Assembly (NCBI RefSeq): GCF_013359755.1
Contig: NZ_JABMCJ010000091.1
Span: forward strand, 62,001 to 126,000
DNA length: 64,000 nt
Direction: 5' to 3'
DNA from: Tardiphaga robiniae
GTDB taxonomy: Bacteria > Pseudomonadota > Alphaproteobacteria > Rhizobiales > Xanthobacteraceae
The position numbers and the translations under genes are program-made. The notes under the pieces were generated by a model. That model was not told the origin of the DNA, ran no database searches, and saw only the letters and a program-made list of their open reading frames with translations. Positions 1 through 8,936 of the stretch are shown piece after piece. Position 1 is the first letter of the stretch. Every line of letters starts with the position of its first letter.

Positions 1-397
1 CGGCGAGTTCACGCAGCGCGGGCAGTGGAAACCAGGTGCCGCTGTCGTCCGCCCTCGTGTGCACGCGATCATAGGCGATGTGCGAGATGCGCAGGTCATG
101 ATCGACCGACGTATCGCCGTCATAGACCTGATAGAACTTGGCGCCGCCGTTATAGAGCGCGCCTGGACCCTGATCGCCCTTGGCGGGATCGAAGGGGGCT
201 GCGGTGGTGACGATGGCGACGCGTGACTGCGCCAGCGGCTTCTTCAGCGGCTGGAACGGCGCGTCGACGTGATGGGCCCAGCGATAGGGAACGTCGTAGC
301 CGATCGCCTGATAATAGGCGCGGGTGCGGGCCATATACTGGATCGGAACATCGTCGTCGCTGGCAAAGCCGGATGTGTCGTCGCGCGCCTCGGCCAT
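1..397 (-). CDS. GrdB-like (glycine/betaine reductase selenoprotein B family) protein, partial
   Basis: This gene runs off the left edge, so only about 132 N-terminal residues are visible. The ATG lies at 397 and translates as MAEARDDTSGF, followed by a stretch containing QYMARTRAYYQAIGYDVPYRWAHH and then VAIVTTAAPFDP and GPGALYNGG. This pattern resembles the N-terminal part of proteins annotated as glycine/sarcosine/betaine reductase selenoprotein B family in Bradyrhizobium-like genomes, which are aerobes and probably do not run the clostridial reductase. No function can be assigned from this fragment. It is divergent from the lytic transglycosylase at 488. The family call comes from memory of similar proteins. 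Confidence 0.6.
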   Translation of the reverse strand, partial: MAEARDDTSGFASDDDVPIQYMARTRAYYQAIGYDVPYRWAHHVDAPFQPLKKPLAQSRVAIVTTAAPFDPAKGDQGPGALYNGGAKFYQVYDGDTSVDHDLRISHIAYDRVHTRADDSGTWFPLPALRELA

Positions 398-487
398 TGT
401 TTGCACTCCCGCTTTTGCCGTCTTTCATTCATAGCTAGCTGCTGGGGTCCCGCTGTCAAGGCGCGGGGAATCCGCGCGGGATCAGGC

Positions 488-1459
488 ATGGCGTTCGGAA
501 GCATCATCGGCCGGATAATTTGCCTCGCGGCGCTGTTGCTTGCGCCGGTCGCAGGCGTGCGCGCCGAGGAGCTTCCGGTCAGCGAATTGGCGAAGCCGGG
601 TGCAGACCGGATGCTGTCAATGACGGCTCCGGAGAAGCCCAATCTGGCGCGGGACAGCGGCGCCCGCGAGTCGATGTGTCTGATGATCGAGTCCGCAGCG
701 CGGGCCAACGACCTGCCGCTGGAATTCTTTGCCCGCGTGATCTGGCAGGAGAGCCGGTTTCAGCCCGATGCCGTGGGTCCCGTGACGCGCAATGGCCAGC
801 GCGCACAGGGCATCGCGCAATTCATGCCGGGCACGGCCAATGAGCGGCGTCTGCTCGATCCGTTCGATCCGGTGCAGGCGCTGCCGAAATCGGCAGAGTT
901 TCTCAGCGAGCTGCGCAACCAGTTCGGCAATCTCGGCCTCGCGGCTGCGGCCTATAATGCAGGACCGCGCCGCGTACAGGACTGGCTCGACGGCAAGGGA
1001 TACATGCCCGGCGAGACCCGCAACTATGTCTCCGCGATCACCGGCGCGACGGTGGAGGACTGGCAGGCTGCGGGCCGCAACGGCAAGACGCCGCCGCGTG
1101 CCGCGACGTCGAACTGCCGCGAGCTGATGGCACTACTGCAGCGCGCGCCCAATCCCTTCGTCACGCAACTGGAAGCGCGCGTGAAGCTCGGCGAAGCACG
1201 GCCATGGGGTGTGCAACTGGCGGCAGGCTTCAATCGTGATCGTGCCTTGATGTCCTATGCACGCGTGATGCTGCGCTTGCGCACGGTGGTCGGCGAACGC
1301 GATCCCAACCTGCTGAGTTCGCTGTTCCGAAGCCGCGGCACGCGAACCTTCTACCAGGTGAGGATCGGGACCGACACGCGTGACGAGGCCAACGATCTCT
1401 GCGGCAAGATCCGCCGGGCCGGGCAAGGCTGCCTGGTGCTGCGCAACGGCAGAGCGTGA
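488..1459 (+). CDS. Secreted lytic murein transglycosylase (SLT domain, SPOR-like tail)
   Basis: A periplasmic enzyme predicted to cleave peptidoglycan glycan strands non-hydrolytically. I start it at the ATG at 488 because that gives a signal peptide (MAFGSIIGRIICLAALLLA, cleavage near VRA-EE). The open frame runs further upstream without one. The SLT catalytic region follows at about residues 60-160: IWQESRF carries the catalytic Glu, then GIAQFMPGTA, AAYNAGP and the family's closing tryptophan region. The last about 35 residues (FYQVRIGTDTRDEANDLC) look like a SPOR-type peptidoglycan-binding fold. The protein has 323 residues. It is a single-gene unit divergent from the partial gene at the left edge. 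Confidence 0.85.
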   Translation: MAFGSIIGRIICLAALLLAPVAGVRAEELPVSELAKPGADRMLSMTAPEKPNLARDSGARESMCLMIESAARANDLPLEFFARVIWQESRFQPDAVGPVTRNGQRAQGIAQFMPGTANERRLLDPFDPVQALPKSAEFLSELRNQFGNLGLAAAAYNAGPRRVQDWLDGKGYMPGETRNYVSAITGATVEDWQAAGRNGKTPPRAATSNCRELMALLQRAPNPFVTQLEARVKLGEARPWGVQLAAGFNRDRALMSYARVMLRLRTVVGERDPNLLSSLFRSRGTRTFYQVRIGTDTRDEANDLCGKIRRAGQGCLVLRNGRA

Positions 1460-1550
1460 CTGCTGGCACCCTATGCATTGGCGCCTCTTGACGCCGGCGG
1501 CTTTCGGCAGCCTATGACAGGCCGGATCAACCAAGAAGAAACAAACACAC

Positions 1551-2285
1551 GTGTCGCTTCCTGCACTGGATTCACCGAGATGGCAGGGCAGTGCGGCGGC
1601 CTTCCTTTACGGCATGCGGTCGATCACCACGACCATCCTGACGCTGGTCTTGTTCGCAACCTATATCGGCATCGGCGCGCTGGCCCATGACACGCATTTC
1701 AGCCTGTTCTGGGCGTTGGCAAGTACGTTGTTCGTCTGGGCCGGTCCCGCACAGATTATTCTTCTCGTCGCGCTCGGCTCCGGCGCCACAGTGATCCAGG
1801 CGGCGCTCGCGGTGACCGTAAGTGCGATCCGTCTGTTTCCAATGGTGGTGTCGGTGCTGCCGATGCTGCGCATGCCGGATACCAAAAAGCGACAACTGAT
1901 CCTGCCATCGCACTTCATCGCAGTGACGCTCTGGGTCGAGTGTTTCCGGTTGATGCCGCTGGTCCCGCGTGAGCGACGCATCGCCTTCGTCAACGGCCTC
2001 GGCCTCGGACTTGTGTTGTCGTCGCTGACCGCGACCTTCATCGGCTATCACCTCGCGGCGAATCTGCCGCCGCTGTTCGGCGCGGCGATCCTGTTGCTGA
2101 CGCCGCTGGCGTTTCTGCTGTCGACGGCGCGCAACTGCAAGCAGCTCGCCGATATCGTGGCGCTCGTGCTCGGTCTCGCGCTGTTTCCTGTCGTGTCGCT
2201 CTTCAACACCGGCGTCGATATTCTGATCTCCGGCGTCTCGGCCGGGACGATCGCCTATGGCGTGCATCGCTGGAGGCGGCGGTGA
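1551..2285 (+). CDS. azlC: AzlC family inner-membrane permease
   Basis: Large subunit of an AzlCD-type exporter for branched-chain or related amino acids. The start is a GTG at 1551. The 244-residue protein is almost entirely hydrophobic helices, with the AzlC signature region near the N-terminus (residues about 15-100, including FVWAGPAQIILL and SAIRLFPMVVSVLP) and a short Arg-rich C-terminus. Its stop overlaps the GTG of the AzlD gene by four bases, so the two are translationally coupled. The substrate cannot be read from the sequence. In characterised Bacillus and E. coli (YgaZH) homologs it is Leu/Val analogues or valine. Confidence 0.85.
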   Translation: MSLPALDSPRWQGSAAAFLYGMRSITTTILTLVLFATYIGIGALAHDTHFSLFWALASTLFVWAGPAQIILLVALGSGATVIQAALAVTVSAIRLFPMVVSVLPMLRMPDTKKRQLILPSHFIAVTLWVECFRLMPLVPRERRIAFVNGLGLGLVLSSLTATFIGYHLAANLPPLFGAAILLLTPLAFLLSTARNCKQLADIVALVLGLALFPVVSLFNTGVDILISGVSAGTIAYGVHRWRRR

Positions 2286-2626
2286 GCGACTTCATCGGCG
2301 ACTGGCATGCGTTGCTCGTACTGCTGCTGGCGGGTTTCCTGCCCAATGAAGTCTGGCGCATGCTTGGCCTGTGGCTCGGCGGTGGTGTCGATGAAGAGTC
2401 CGAGATATTGGTCTGGGTGAGGGCGGTGGCCACCGCGATCCTCGCCGGCGTCATCGCGCAAATTCTGGTCGTGCCGCCCGGCGCACTCGCGAGTATTCCG
2501 CCGCCGCTGCGCTATGGTGCGGTCGCTGTCGGTCTCGTCGTCTTCGTCGCTTTCAGGCGCTCGATCTTTCTCGGCGTCGCATGCGGCGAGCTCGTGATGG
2601 TCACCGGCAAATACATCCTCGGTTGA
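2282..2626 (+). CDS. azlD: AzlD domain small permease subunit
   Basis: Small partner of the AzlC permease just upstream. It has 114 residues with about four transmembrane helices and the AzlD opening region (LLAGFLPNEVWRMLGLWLGGG). The GTG start overlaps the azlC stop by four bases. AzlC and AzlD together form the exporter, and neither is known to work alone. The only visible promoter region for the pair is upstream of azlC. Confidence 0.85.
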   Translation: MSDFIGDWHALLVLLLAGFLPNEVWRMLGLWLGGGVDEESEILVWVRAVATAILAGVIAQILVVPPGALASIPPPLRYGAVAVGLVVFVAFRRSIFLGVACGELVMVTGKYILG

Positions 2627-2716
2627 TAGACGACAGCGTTAGGCTGTATCGGCCTTGTATGACTGCGTGAACGCGATAGTCTCCGCTCAACTTAAAAATA
2701 GGGGTTGGGAGACGAT

Positions 2717-3697
2717 ATGAGATTGCGCGCAAGTTCTGCCTTGATAACCGTCATCGCTGCGCTGGGTTTTGCCGCGCCGCTCGCCCGTGCGGCGGAATAT
2801 CCGACGCGCACGATCAAGCTCGTGGTGCCCTATGCAGCCGGCGGGCCGACCGACGTGCTCGCGCGTCTCGTGGCGGATTATCTCGGCCGCGACCTCAAGC
2901 AAGCGACGATCGTCGAGAACAAGCCGGGCGCGCAGGGCGCCATCGCCGCCGAAATGGTGACGCGTGCAGAGCCCGATGGCTACACGCTGTTTGTCACGGC
3001 CGCGTCCATCATGGTGCTCAATCCGCTGCTCTACAAAAAGCTGTCCTACGATCCGCAGAAAGATCTGCGGATGCTGACGGTGGTGACCGATCTGCCCGTC
3101 GTGATGGAAGTGCATCCGTCCGTGCCGGCCAAGACGGTGAAGGAATTCGTGGCCTACGCGAAGGCCAATCCGGGCAAGCTGAATTTCGGCTCGGCCGGCA
3201 CCGGTGGCACGATTCACCTGGCTGGCGAGATGTTCAAGCAGATCGCCGGCGTCGAGATGACCCATGTGCCTTACAAGGGCGCCGGGCCGGCGCTGACCGA
3301 TCTCCTCTCCGGTAATATCCAGGTGATGTTCGATACGCTCTCCACGGCGCTCCCGCCCGTGAAGGCCGGGTTGTTGCGGCCGCTCGGTGTCAGCTCCAAG
3401 GAGCGCAGTCCCGATCTGCCTGACGTGCCCACCGTCATCGAGAGCGGATATCCGGACTATCAGGTCGGCGTCTGGTTCGGTCTGGCGGGATCATCGAAAC
3501 TGCCGGACGATGTCGTCAAGACCGTAATGGCCAGCATGGACCGCGCCCTGAACGACACTACGTTCCGCGCATCGCTGGAAAAAATCGGCTTCCCCGTACT
3601 GCGGCCGAAGACGGTCAGGGAGATCAACGAATTCGTTGACGAAGACCGGGCACGGTGGTCGAAGGTGATCAAGGCGCAGAATATCTCGCTGGATTGA
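2717..3697 (+). CDS. Bug/TctC family tripartite tricarboxylate transporter binding protein (orphan)
   Basis: A periplasmic solute-binding protein of the TTT family, which binds small carboxylates. I start it at the ATG at 2717 (MRLRASSALITVIAALG), which gives a clear signal peptide ending ARA-AEYP and has a GGGAG-type site about eight bases upstream. The TTG in frame at 2705 is less likely. Typical features are YPTRTIKLVVPYAAGGPTDVLAR at the mature N-terminus, FGSAGTGGT and THVPYKGAGPALTDLLSG, at 326 residues. No TctA or TctB membrane genes are nearby. Such orphan Bug proteins are common in beta- and alphaproteobacteria and may share a permease or act as sensors. Confidence 0.9.
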   Translation: MRLRASSALITVIAALGFAAPLARAAEYPTRTIKLVVPYAAGGPTDVLARLVADYLGRDLKQATIVENKPGAQGAIAAEMVTRAEPDGYTLFVTAASIMVLNPLLYKKLSYDPQKDLRMLTVVTDLPVVMEVHPSVPAKTVKEFVAYAKANPGKLNFGSAGTGGTIHLAGEMFKQIAGVEMTHVPYKGAGPALTDLLSGNIQVMFDTLSTALPPVKAGLLRPLGVSSKERSPDLPDVPTVIESGYPDYQVGVWFGLAGSSKLPDDVVKTVMASMDRALNDTTFRASLEKIGFPVLRPKTVREINEFVDEDRARWSKVIKAQNISLD

Positions 3698-3723
3698 TCG
3701 ACAGGATGCAAAAACGGTGACCA

Positions 3724-4215
3724 ATGGTTCGTGAAAGTGAAATCCGCGCCGGCGAACTCGCCGTCGATGCACCGAAGCCGAACCATGCGGGCCTCGTCTA
3801 TATCGGGCGCATCCGCACGCCCTGGACGTCGCGGCTGGAAACGCCGCGGCAGGGCCGCCATGACGGCCCGGTGTGCCGGCTCGAGATCTTCGAGCCGTGG
3901 GTGCCGGGGCTGAAGGACCTCGACCTCTACAAGCATCTCGAAGTGATCTACTGGCTGCATCTGTCGCGCCGCGACCTCGTACTGCAGAGCCCCAAGAATG
4001 ACGGCAATGCGCGCGGCATCTTCTCGCTGCGCACGCCGGTGCGGCCAAACCCGCTGGGCACATCCATGGTGAGGCTGGTGGGGATCGAAGGATCGACCGT
4101 GCTGGTGCGCGGGCTGGATTGTCTGGATGAGACGCCGTTGCTGGATGTGAAGCCTGATCGCTGCGAGTTCACACCGCTGGCGCCGCCGCAGCCGGGGGAC
4201 TTTCAGACGGAGTAG
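3724..4215 (+). CDS. trmO: tRNA (adenine(37)-N6)-methyltransferase TrmO
   Basis: A TrmO/TsaA (UPF0066) beta-barrel SAM-dependent enzyme that methylates N6 of t6A37 in ANN-decoding tRNAs. At 163 residues it has the family's core blocks: IGRIRTPW near residue 27, the [15 protein letters not shown] segment, [14 protein letters not shown] (the conserved RPNPIG motif) and [11 protein letters not shown]. It follows the TctC gene by 26 bases on the same strand but is functionally unrelated. Strong palindromic repeats follow its stop. Confidence 0.85.
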   Translation: MVRESEIRAGELAVDAPKPNHAGLVYIGRIRTPWTSRLETPRQGRHDGPVCRLEIFEPWVPGLKDLDLYKHLEVIYWLHLSRRDLVLQSPKNDGNARGIFSLRTPVRPNPLGTSMVRLVGIEGSTVLVRGLDCLDETPLLDVKPDRCEFTPLAPPQPGDFQTE

Positions 4216-4221
4216 GGGACT

Positions 4222-4421
4222 TAACCTCTCCCCGCTCTTTGCGGGGAGAGGTCGCCGCGTCTTCGCGGCGGGTGAGGGGCTGTGCACGACGTTGACGCGA
4301 GTAAACGCTCTCGGGTCGGTAATTTGAAGCCGCAGGCAGCGATCCGATAGATCACCATTGCGATTGGCTGTGTGCCTTGCCCCTCACCCCACCCCTCTCC
4401 CCGCGCAGAGCGGGGAGAGGG
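4222..4421. repeat. Paired extragenic palindromes (BIME-like)
   Basis: Between trmO and the HIT gene are two GC-rich hairpins in opposite orientation. The first pairs ACCTCTCCCCGC (4224-4235) with GCGGGGAGAGGT (4241-4252) and is followed by a second stem, CGCCGCG/CGCGGCG, at 4253-4270. The other pairs CCCTCTCCCCGC (4393-4404) with GCGGGGAGAGGG (4410-4421). The outer flanks GTGAGGGGC and GCCCCTCAC are also inverted copies. It has the form of a repetitive extragenic palindrome cluster lying between convergent genes. Confidence 0.8.
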
Positions 4422-4442
4422 AGCGCACGGCCGGTGCGTAGC

Positions 4443-4871
4443 CTACAGCGCTGCCAGTGCCGCGATCAGTTTCGTCGCGTTGTCTTCCAGCACTTTCGGG
4501 TCTTCCTTGCGCGATGCCGGCGGCAGCAGGCCGACATTGTCGTGGCGGGGCATCACATGCATGTGCAGGTGAAACACCACCTGGCCGCCGGCGGCCTCGG
4601 AATATTGTGCGACAGTCATGCCGTCGGCCTTGAAGGCCTGTTTGCAGGCAGCGGCGATCTTGTGGGCGGCGCGGATCACATGGGCGTAATCGTCCGGCGT
4701 GATGTCGAAGATATTGCGCGCAGGCGCCTTGGGGATCACCAGCGTATGGCCGGGGGAGCGCGGCATGATGTCGAGGAACGCCAGCACGTGGTCGTTCTCA
4801 TAGACCTTGTAGCAGGGGAATTCGCCGCGCAGGATCTTGGCGAAGATGTTGTTCGGGTCATACGCGGTCAT
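4443..4871 (-). CDS. HIT family nucleotide-binding hydrolase
   Basis: A histidine-triad protein of 142 residues with the defining HLHMHVMPR active-site motif near residue 100, and the upstream VLAFLDIMPRSPGHTLVIPK block typical of Hint/HinT enzymes that hydrolyse AMP-lysine-type phosphoramidates. The ATG at 4871 (MTAYDPNNIFAKILRGE) is chosen because family alignment starts there. The longer open frame upstream runs into the next gene and reads as shadow sequence. It lies about 70 bases downstream of the DUF482 gene on the same strand, so they are probably co-transcribed. Confidence 0.9.
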   Translation of the reverse strand: MTAYDPNNIFAKILRGEFPCYKVYENDHVLAFLDIMPRSPGHTLVIPKAPARNIFDITPDDYAHVIRAAHKIAAACKQAFKADGMTVAQYSEAAGGQVVFHLHMHVMPRHDNVGLLPPASRKEDPKVLEDNATKLIAALAAL

Positions 4872-4942
4872 GGAATCCTCCGGAGAATTTCGGCGCAAAT
4901 TTGGGCGACTGTCGCCGCCAGAGGGGAGCCGGTCAAGACGGC

Positions 4943-6178
4943 TTAATCCTGCTCGTCGCCCTTCCTGAAGGGGCCGGCTTCGGTCAATTCGCGGACAGCC
5001 TCCGCGACATATTCGCGCTCGCGCTTGAGATATTCGCCGACGGCCTGACGCAGTCCGCGATCGGCGATGTAATGCGCCGAATAGGTGGTTTGCGGCAGAT
5101 AGCCCCGTGCGATCTTGTGTTCGCCCTGGGCGCCAGCCTCCACGGTCTTCAACCCGCGGCGGATGGCGAAGTCGATGGCCTGATAGTAGCAGACCTCGAA
5201 ATGCAGGAACGGGTGATGCTCGATGGCGCCCCAGTGGCGGCCGAACAGCGTGTTCGAACCAATGAAATTGATGGCGCCGGCGATCCACTTGCCATCGCGC
5301 CTGGCCATGATCAGCGCGACGTCATTGCTCATGCTCTCGGCGATCAGCGCATAGAACTCACGCGTGAGATAGGGGCGTCCCCATTTGCGCGAGCCGGTCT
5401 CCATATAGAAGGCGAAGAACGCGTCCCACGCATCCTCGGTGATCTCGCTGCCGGTGAGGGGATGGATGGTGATGCCATTGGCCAGCGCATCGCGGCGCTC
5501 GCGCTTGATCGCCTTGCGATGGCGCGAATTCAGCGTCGCCAGGAAATCGTCGAAGGTGCCGTAGCCGTCATTGCGGAAATGAAACTGCTGGTCGGTCCGC
5601 TGCAGGAAGCCGCGTGCGGCGAGAAATTGCCATTCGCTCTCGCGCGCGAAAGTGATATGGACGGACGATGCATCGGTGGCCTCGCAGAGACCGACGAGGC
5701 CGCCGGCCAGCGCCGCGCCGACGCGTTCCACATCGACGCCGTCGCGGATCAACAGGCGCGGGCCGGTGGCGGGCGTGAACGGAACCGAGGCCTGCAGCTT
5801 CGGGTAATATTGCCCGCCGGCGCGCTCATAGGCATCGGCCCAGCCGCGGTCGAAAACGTATTCGCCCTGCGAGTGCGACTTCAGATAGCAGGGCACGACA
5901 CCGACGATGCGGCCCTCGCTCTTGGCGATCAGATGTCGCGGTCCCCAGCCGGTGCGGGCGCAGGCCGAGTTCGATTTTTCGACAGCCGTGAAAAAGGCGT
6001 GGGACACGAACGGGTTGTAAGTGGGCTTCGAGGCGCAACCATTGGCCGCCGGGGCCAGCGTATCGAGGCTCTCAATGCCACCGAGATCGGCATGACCGGT
6101 GGCGCAGGCATCCCAGTCCGTGGCCGGAATCTGGCTGATGGACGCCACTGCTTCGAGCGTAATTTCCGATGACGTCAT
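4943..6178 (-). CDS. DUF482 / GNAT-fold acyltransferase (COG3146)
   Basis: A 411-residue protein of the COG3146 family, which has a GNAT-like acyltransferase fold related to FemABX peptidoglycan-bridge enzymes. Recognisable segments include NPFVSHAFFTAVEKS, RTGWGPRHL, NFRNDGYGTFDDFLATLNSRHR-type core residues, KWGRPYLTREFY and EAGAQGEHKIARGYLP near the end. I use the ATG at 6178 rather than the TTG one codon earlier. The substrate is unknown. Older annotations call it peptidogalycan biosynthesis, which is unproven. A long open frame on the opposite strand is a codon-bias shadow. Confidence 0.8.
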   Translation of the reverse strand: MTSSEITLEAVASISQIPATDWDACATGHADLGGIESLDTLAPAANGCASKPTYNPFVSHAFFTAVEKSNSACARTGWGPRHLIAKSEGRIVGVVPCYLKSHSQGEYVFDRGWADAYERAGGQYYPKLQASVPFTPATGPRLLIRDGVDVERVGAALAGGLVGLCEATDASSVHITFARESEWQFLAARGFLQRTDQQFHFRNDGYGTFDDFLATLNSRHRKAIKRERRDALANGITIHPLTGSEITEDAWDAFFAFYMETGSRKWGRPYLTREFYALIAESMSNDVALIMARRDGKWIAGAINFIGSNTLFGRHWGAIEHHPFLHFEVCYYQAIDFAIRRGLKTVEAGAQGEHKIARGYLPQTTYSAHYIADRGLRQAVGEYLKREREYVAEAVRELTEAGPFRKGDEQD

Positions 6179-6266
6179 CAATCACTTGAACCGGTCATAT
6201 GCGATCAACCGTCGCGGTGACCGCTCCTAAGATTGTGCATCGCGCCGGACACTTCAAGACCCACTC

Positions 6267-6363
6267 CGTCATGCCCGGGTTTGTCCCGGGCATCCACGTC
6301 TTGGTCACAAGCGCCGTAAGCAAGAGAGGCGTGGATGGCCGGGACAAGCCCGGCCATGACGGC
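6267..6363. repeat. Extragenic palindromic repeat (GTCATGCCCGGG type)
   Basis: An inverted pair in which GTCATGCCCGGG...CATCCACG on the left is matched by CGTGGATGGCCGGG...GGCCATGAC on the right, each arm also holding a short internal CCCGGG-type hairpin. It sits in the gap between the divergent or tandem genes for DUF482 and GDPD. The same opening GTCATGCCCGG recurs at 11514 and 43033. Confidence 0.75.
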
Positions 6364-6375
6364 GTTCTTTTCAAT

Positions 6376-7122
6376 TTACGGCACAAAGCCCTCGAAGGTC
6401 ATCTGGTCGGCATGGCGGGCGGTGACGGCACGCTGTTTCGGCGTGCGCACGGTCCAGGTCAGGAGCGCGCAGCCGAACAGGTTGCGGGCGATCCAGGGCG
6501 CTGGGGCCGGCAGTTCCTTGACCCAATAGGAGACGAAATGCGGGCGGGTGCGGAAGGCGTGGCGGAGATGGCGCATGCCGTCGCGCTGGGCTGGCGTCAG
6601 TGTCAGCCACTCGCCGTCGTCATAGGTGCGCTGGGCGGTGATGCCGCGCGGAATCTCGGGGGCGATCTCGCGCATCGCGAGAACCTGATCGGGATCGAAC
6701 GACATCCAGGCAACCGGCCCGCGATAGGTTTTGAGAATCTCGGCGACGCGGGTGACCAGTTTGCGGTCGCCGTCGAAATGGCTCTTGATCTCGATCACGA
6801 GCCCGACGCGGCCATCGATCAGAGCGAGCAGATCGCCGAGCGTCATCATGCGCTCCGGCGTGTCCTTGAAGGCAATTTTCTTGAGTTCGGTGGAGGTCTT
6901 CGCGCGCAAGGGGCCGGAGCCCTCGGTCAGGCGGCCGAGTTCATCGTCATGATGCACCATCGCCTCGCCGTCGGCGGTGAGCTGCACATCGGTCTCGATG
7001 CTGAAATTGCCTGATATGGCGGCGTGCATGGCGCCGGGCATGTTCTCGACAATGCCGCGGGCAGGGTCGTGCAGGCCACGATGCGCGACCGGCCGGGCGA
7101 TGAGCCAGTCAGGTGCGCGCAT
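6376..7122 (-). CDS. Glycerophosphodiester phosphodiesterase
   Basis: A GDPD-family TIM-barrel enzyme of 248 residues that hydrolyses glycerophosphodiesters to glycerol-3-phosphate and an alcohol. The catalytic HRGLHD occurs at residues about 14-19. It is followed by ENMPGAM, the metal-binding IETDVQLTADGE and the second catalytic histidine in MVHHDDELGRLTEG. EIKSH near residue 120 supplies another metal ligand. It lacks a signal peptide, so it is probably cytoplasmic. It lies 27 bases downstream of the RidA gene on the same strand. Confidence 0.9.
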   Translation of the reverse strand: MRAPDWLIARPVAHRGLHDPARGIVENMPGAMHAAISGNFSIETDVQLTADGEAMVHHDDELGRLTEGSGPLRAKTSTELKKIAFKDTPERMMTLGDLLALIDGRVGLVIEIKSHFDGDRKLVTRVAEILKTYRGPVAWMSFDPDQVLAMREIAPEIPRGITAQRTYDDGEWLTLTPAQRDGMRHLRHAFRTRPHFVSYWVKELPAPAPWIARNLFGCALLTWTVRTPKQRAVTARHADQMTFEGFVP

Positions 7123-7149
7123 CGGGATTGTCCTTGAATGCGTCCTGGA

Positions 7150-7617
7150 TCAGATGACTTCGAACACTGCATCGACCTCGACCGCGCAATCGGCGGGCAG
7201 CGAGGCGACACCGACAGCGGCGCGGGAATGGCGGCCCTTGTCGCCGAAGGCTGCGACCATCAGATCCGAGGCGCCGTTGATGACGGTCGGTGCGTCGATG
7301 AAATCCGGCGTCGAATTGACGAAGCCGCCGAGGCGGACGACGCGTGCAACCTTGTCGAGATCGCCGAGGGCAGCCTTGACCTGAGCGAGCAGGTTGATCG
7401 CGCAAACGCGGGCGGCATTGACGCCCTGTTCGATGGTCACGCTGGCGCCGAGCTTGCCCTTGGCGATCAGCTGGCCGTTCGCGTCCTTGCAGATCTGACC
7501 GGAGACGAACAGCAGATTACCCGTGCGGACGAAGCCGACATAATTCGCCACGGGGCTGATGGGCTCGTGAAGCTTGACCCCCAGATCCGCAAGTTTCTGC
7601 TCGACAGTGCCTGCCAT
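7150..7617 (-). CDS. RidA family (YjgF/YER057c/UK114) protein
   Basis: A 155-residue member of the RidA/Rid superfamily, which deaminates reactive enamine/imine intermediates. The conserved GQICKDANGQLIAKG and the C-terminal HSRAAVGVASLPADCAVEVDAVFEV region are visible, with the active-site Arg in HSRAAVGV and the acidic residue in VEVDA. The ATG at 7617 is preceded by GGGGAA at a good distance. The open frame upstream of it lacks family similarity. It is probably co-transcribed with the downstream GDPD gene. The subgroup (RidA or Rid4-7) cannot be fixed by eye. Confidence 0.85.
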   Translation of the reverse strand: MAGTVEQKLADLGVKLHEPISPVANYVGFVRTGNLLFVSGQICKDANGQLIAKGKLGASVTIEQGVNAARVCAINLLAQVKAALGDLDKVARVVRLGGFVNSTPDFIDAPTVINGASDLMVAAFGDKGRHSRAAVGVASLPADCAVEVDAVFEVI

Positions 7618-7868
7618 TATGATTCCCCAAATGATTGATGAAGTGCCCGAACAAAACTCCCCAAAGGGTTCAGGCACCGTCTGTTTCACCCATACCGCGT
7701 CGCCGCGCAAGTGACGATCCGGCGACGCCGGGCCGCCCCGCAATAGTGCGGTTCTGGCAAGATTTGCTGCAGAATGTGGCATTTGCGCAGTGCGAATCCG
7801 GCGCGGCCGTAGTTGCGACGCAATAGGACGCTCTCTATTGTTGTAGTTCCAGAATCCAGGGAAAACCC

Positions 7869-8744
7869 ATGCGCCGCATTTCCTCCGTTTCGCGATTCCA
7901 GGCTGCCTCGCTGGCACTGACCATGGCGGCCTTTGCGGCGCCGGTGTCGGCATTCGCGGCTCCGCCTGCTGCGGGCACGCCGTTCGTGGCGCATCAGGCG
8001 CTGTATGAGCTGAAGCTGTTGAAGTCGCGCGGCAATGCCAGCGTCAACAGCGCCAGCGGCCGCATCCTCTATAATTTTACCGGCAGTGCCTGCGAAGGCT
8101 ACACGTCGGATTTCCGTCAGGTTTCGGAGCTGAACAGCGGCGAGGACAAGACCACGCTGAGCGATCTGCGCTCTACCAGCTGGGAAGCCGGCGATGGCAA
8201 GAGCTATCGCTTCAAGATCGACACCCGCATGAATGATGGCGATGCCAGCGCCGTCGATGGCATGGCGGAGCGGGAGGGCGATCACGTCACCGTTAAGCTC
8301 AAGCAGCCGGTGGCCAAGACCTTCACGCTGGAGGGCTCCACCGTATTTCCGACCGAGCAGATCCACCGCATCATCGCCGCCGCACGCGAAGGCAAGTCGG
8401 TGCTGGAACTGAATGTCTATGACGGGTCGGATACCGGCGAGAAAGTCTACAGCACGCTCACGGTGATCGGGCAGGCGATCCCGGGGGATCGCAAGGTCAA
8501 CGAGCCAGATCCTTCGACGGGCGATGACGGCATGAAAAAGCTGACCCGCTGGCCGGTCACCGTCAGCTATTACGACAAATCGGCCAAATCCTCCGACGGC
8601 GGCGAGCAGACACCGGTCTATGCGATGTCGTTCGAACTCTATGAGAACGGCGTCTCGCGGTCGCTGATGCTGGACTACAATGACTTCGTCATCGGCGGCG
8701 CCATGAGCAAGTTCAATGTGAAGGACAGCAAGCCTTGTAAGTGA
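7869..8744 (+). CDS. eipB: Cell-envelope integrity protein EipB family (DUF1849)
   Basis: A periplasmic beta-spiral protein of 291 residues. In Brucella abortus EipB keeps the envelope intact and interacts genetically with TtpA. A signal peptide (MRRISSVSRFQAASLALTMAAF, cleavage near AFA-AP) is followed by HQALYELKL, the family's typical opening strand. Two cysteines, GSACEGY near residue 78 and DSKPCK at the very C-terminus, match the pair that forms the structural disulfide in the characterised homolog. It is divergent from the RidA gene, with a 250-base gap that should hold its promoter. Confidence 0.85.
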   Translation: MRRISSVSRFQAASLALTMAAFAAPVSAFAAPPAAGTPFVAHQALYELKLLKSRGNASVNSASGRILYNFTGSACEGYTSDFRQVSELNSGEDKTTLSDLRSTSWEAGDGKSYRFKIDTRMNDGDASAVDGMAEREGDHVTVKLKQPVAKTFTLEGSTVFPTEQIHRIIAAAREGKSVLELNVYDGSDTGEKVYSTLTVIGQAIPGDRKVNEPDPSTGDDGMKKLTRWPVTVSYYDKSAKSSDGGEQTPVYAMSFELYENGVSRSLMLDYNDFVIGGAMSKFNVKDSKPCK

Positions 8745-8770
8745 GGGGAGCTGTTCGCCCCATCTCTCGA

Positions 8771-8917
8771 CTGTCATCCCCGCCTAGTGCGCCTTCGGCG
8801 CACGAGGGGCGGGGATCCATAACCACAGTCGACAAAGTTAGAACTCTGTCAGCATCTCCAGCGCTCAAGTTTTGAACTCGGAGTCTATGGGTCCCCGCCT
8901 TCGCGGGGACGACAGCC
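8771..8917. repeat. Extragenic palindromic repeat (GTCATCCCCGCC type)
   Basis: Left arm CTGTCATCCCCGCC with an internal GTGCGCC/GGCGCAC hairpin and GGCGGGGAT. The right part carries a CCCCGC/GCGGGG hairpin and ends in GACGACAG. It lies between the convergent eipB and malonyl-CoA decarboxylase genes and may help end transcription from both sides. Confidence 0.7.
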
Positions 8918-8936
8918 ATAAACCTAAAAGCCTATC

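Noticed and set aside
4901-6172. Long open frame (423 codons) on the plus strand over the DUF482 gene
   Set aside because: Low-complexity translation with no family signature. The minus-strand frame carries clear DUF482 blocks, so this is a GC-bias shadow.
7686-8777. 363-codon minus-strand frame over eipB
   Set aside because: EipB has a signal peptide and conserved cysteines on the plus strand. The minus frame shows none.
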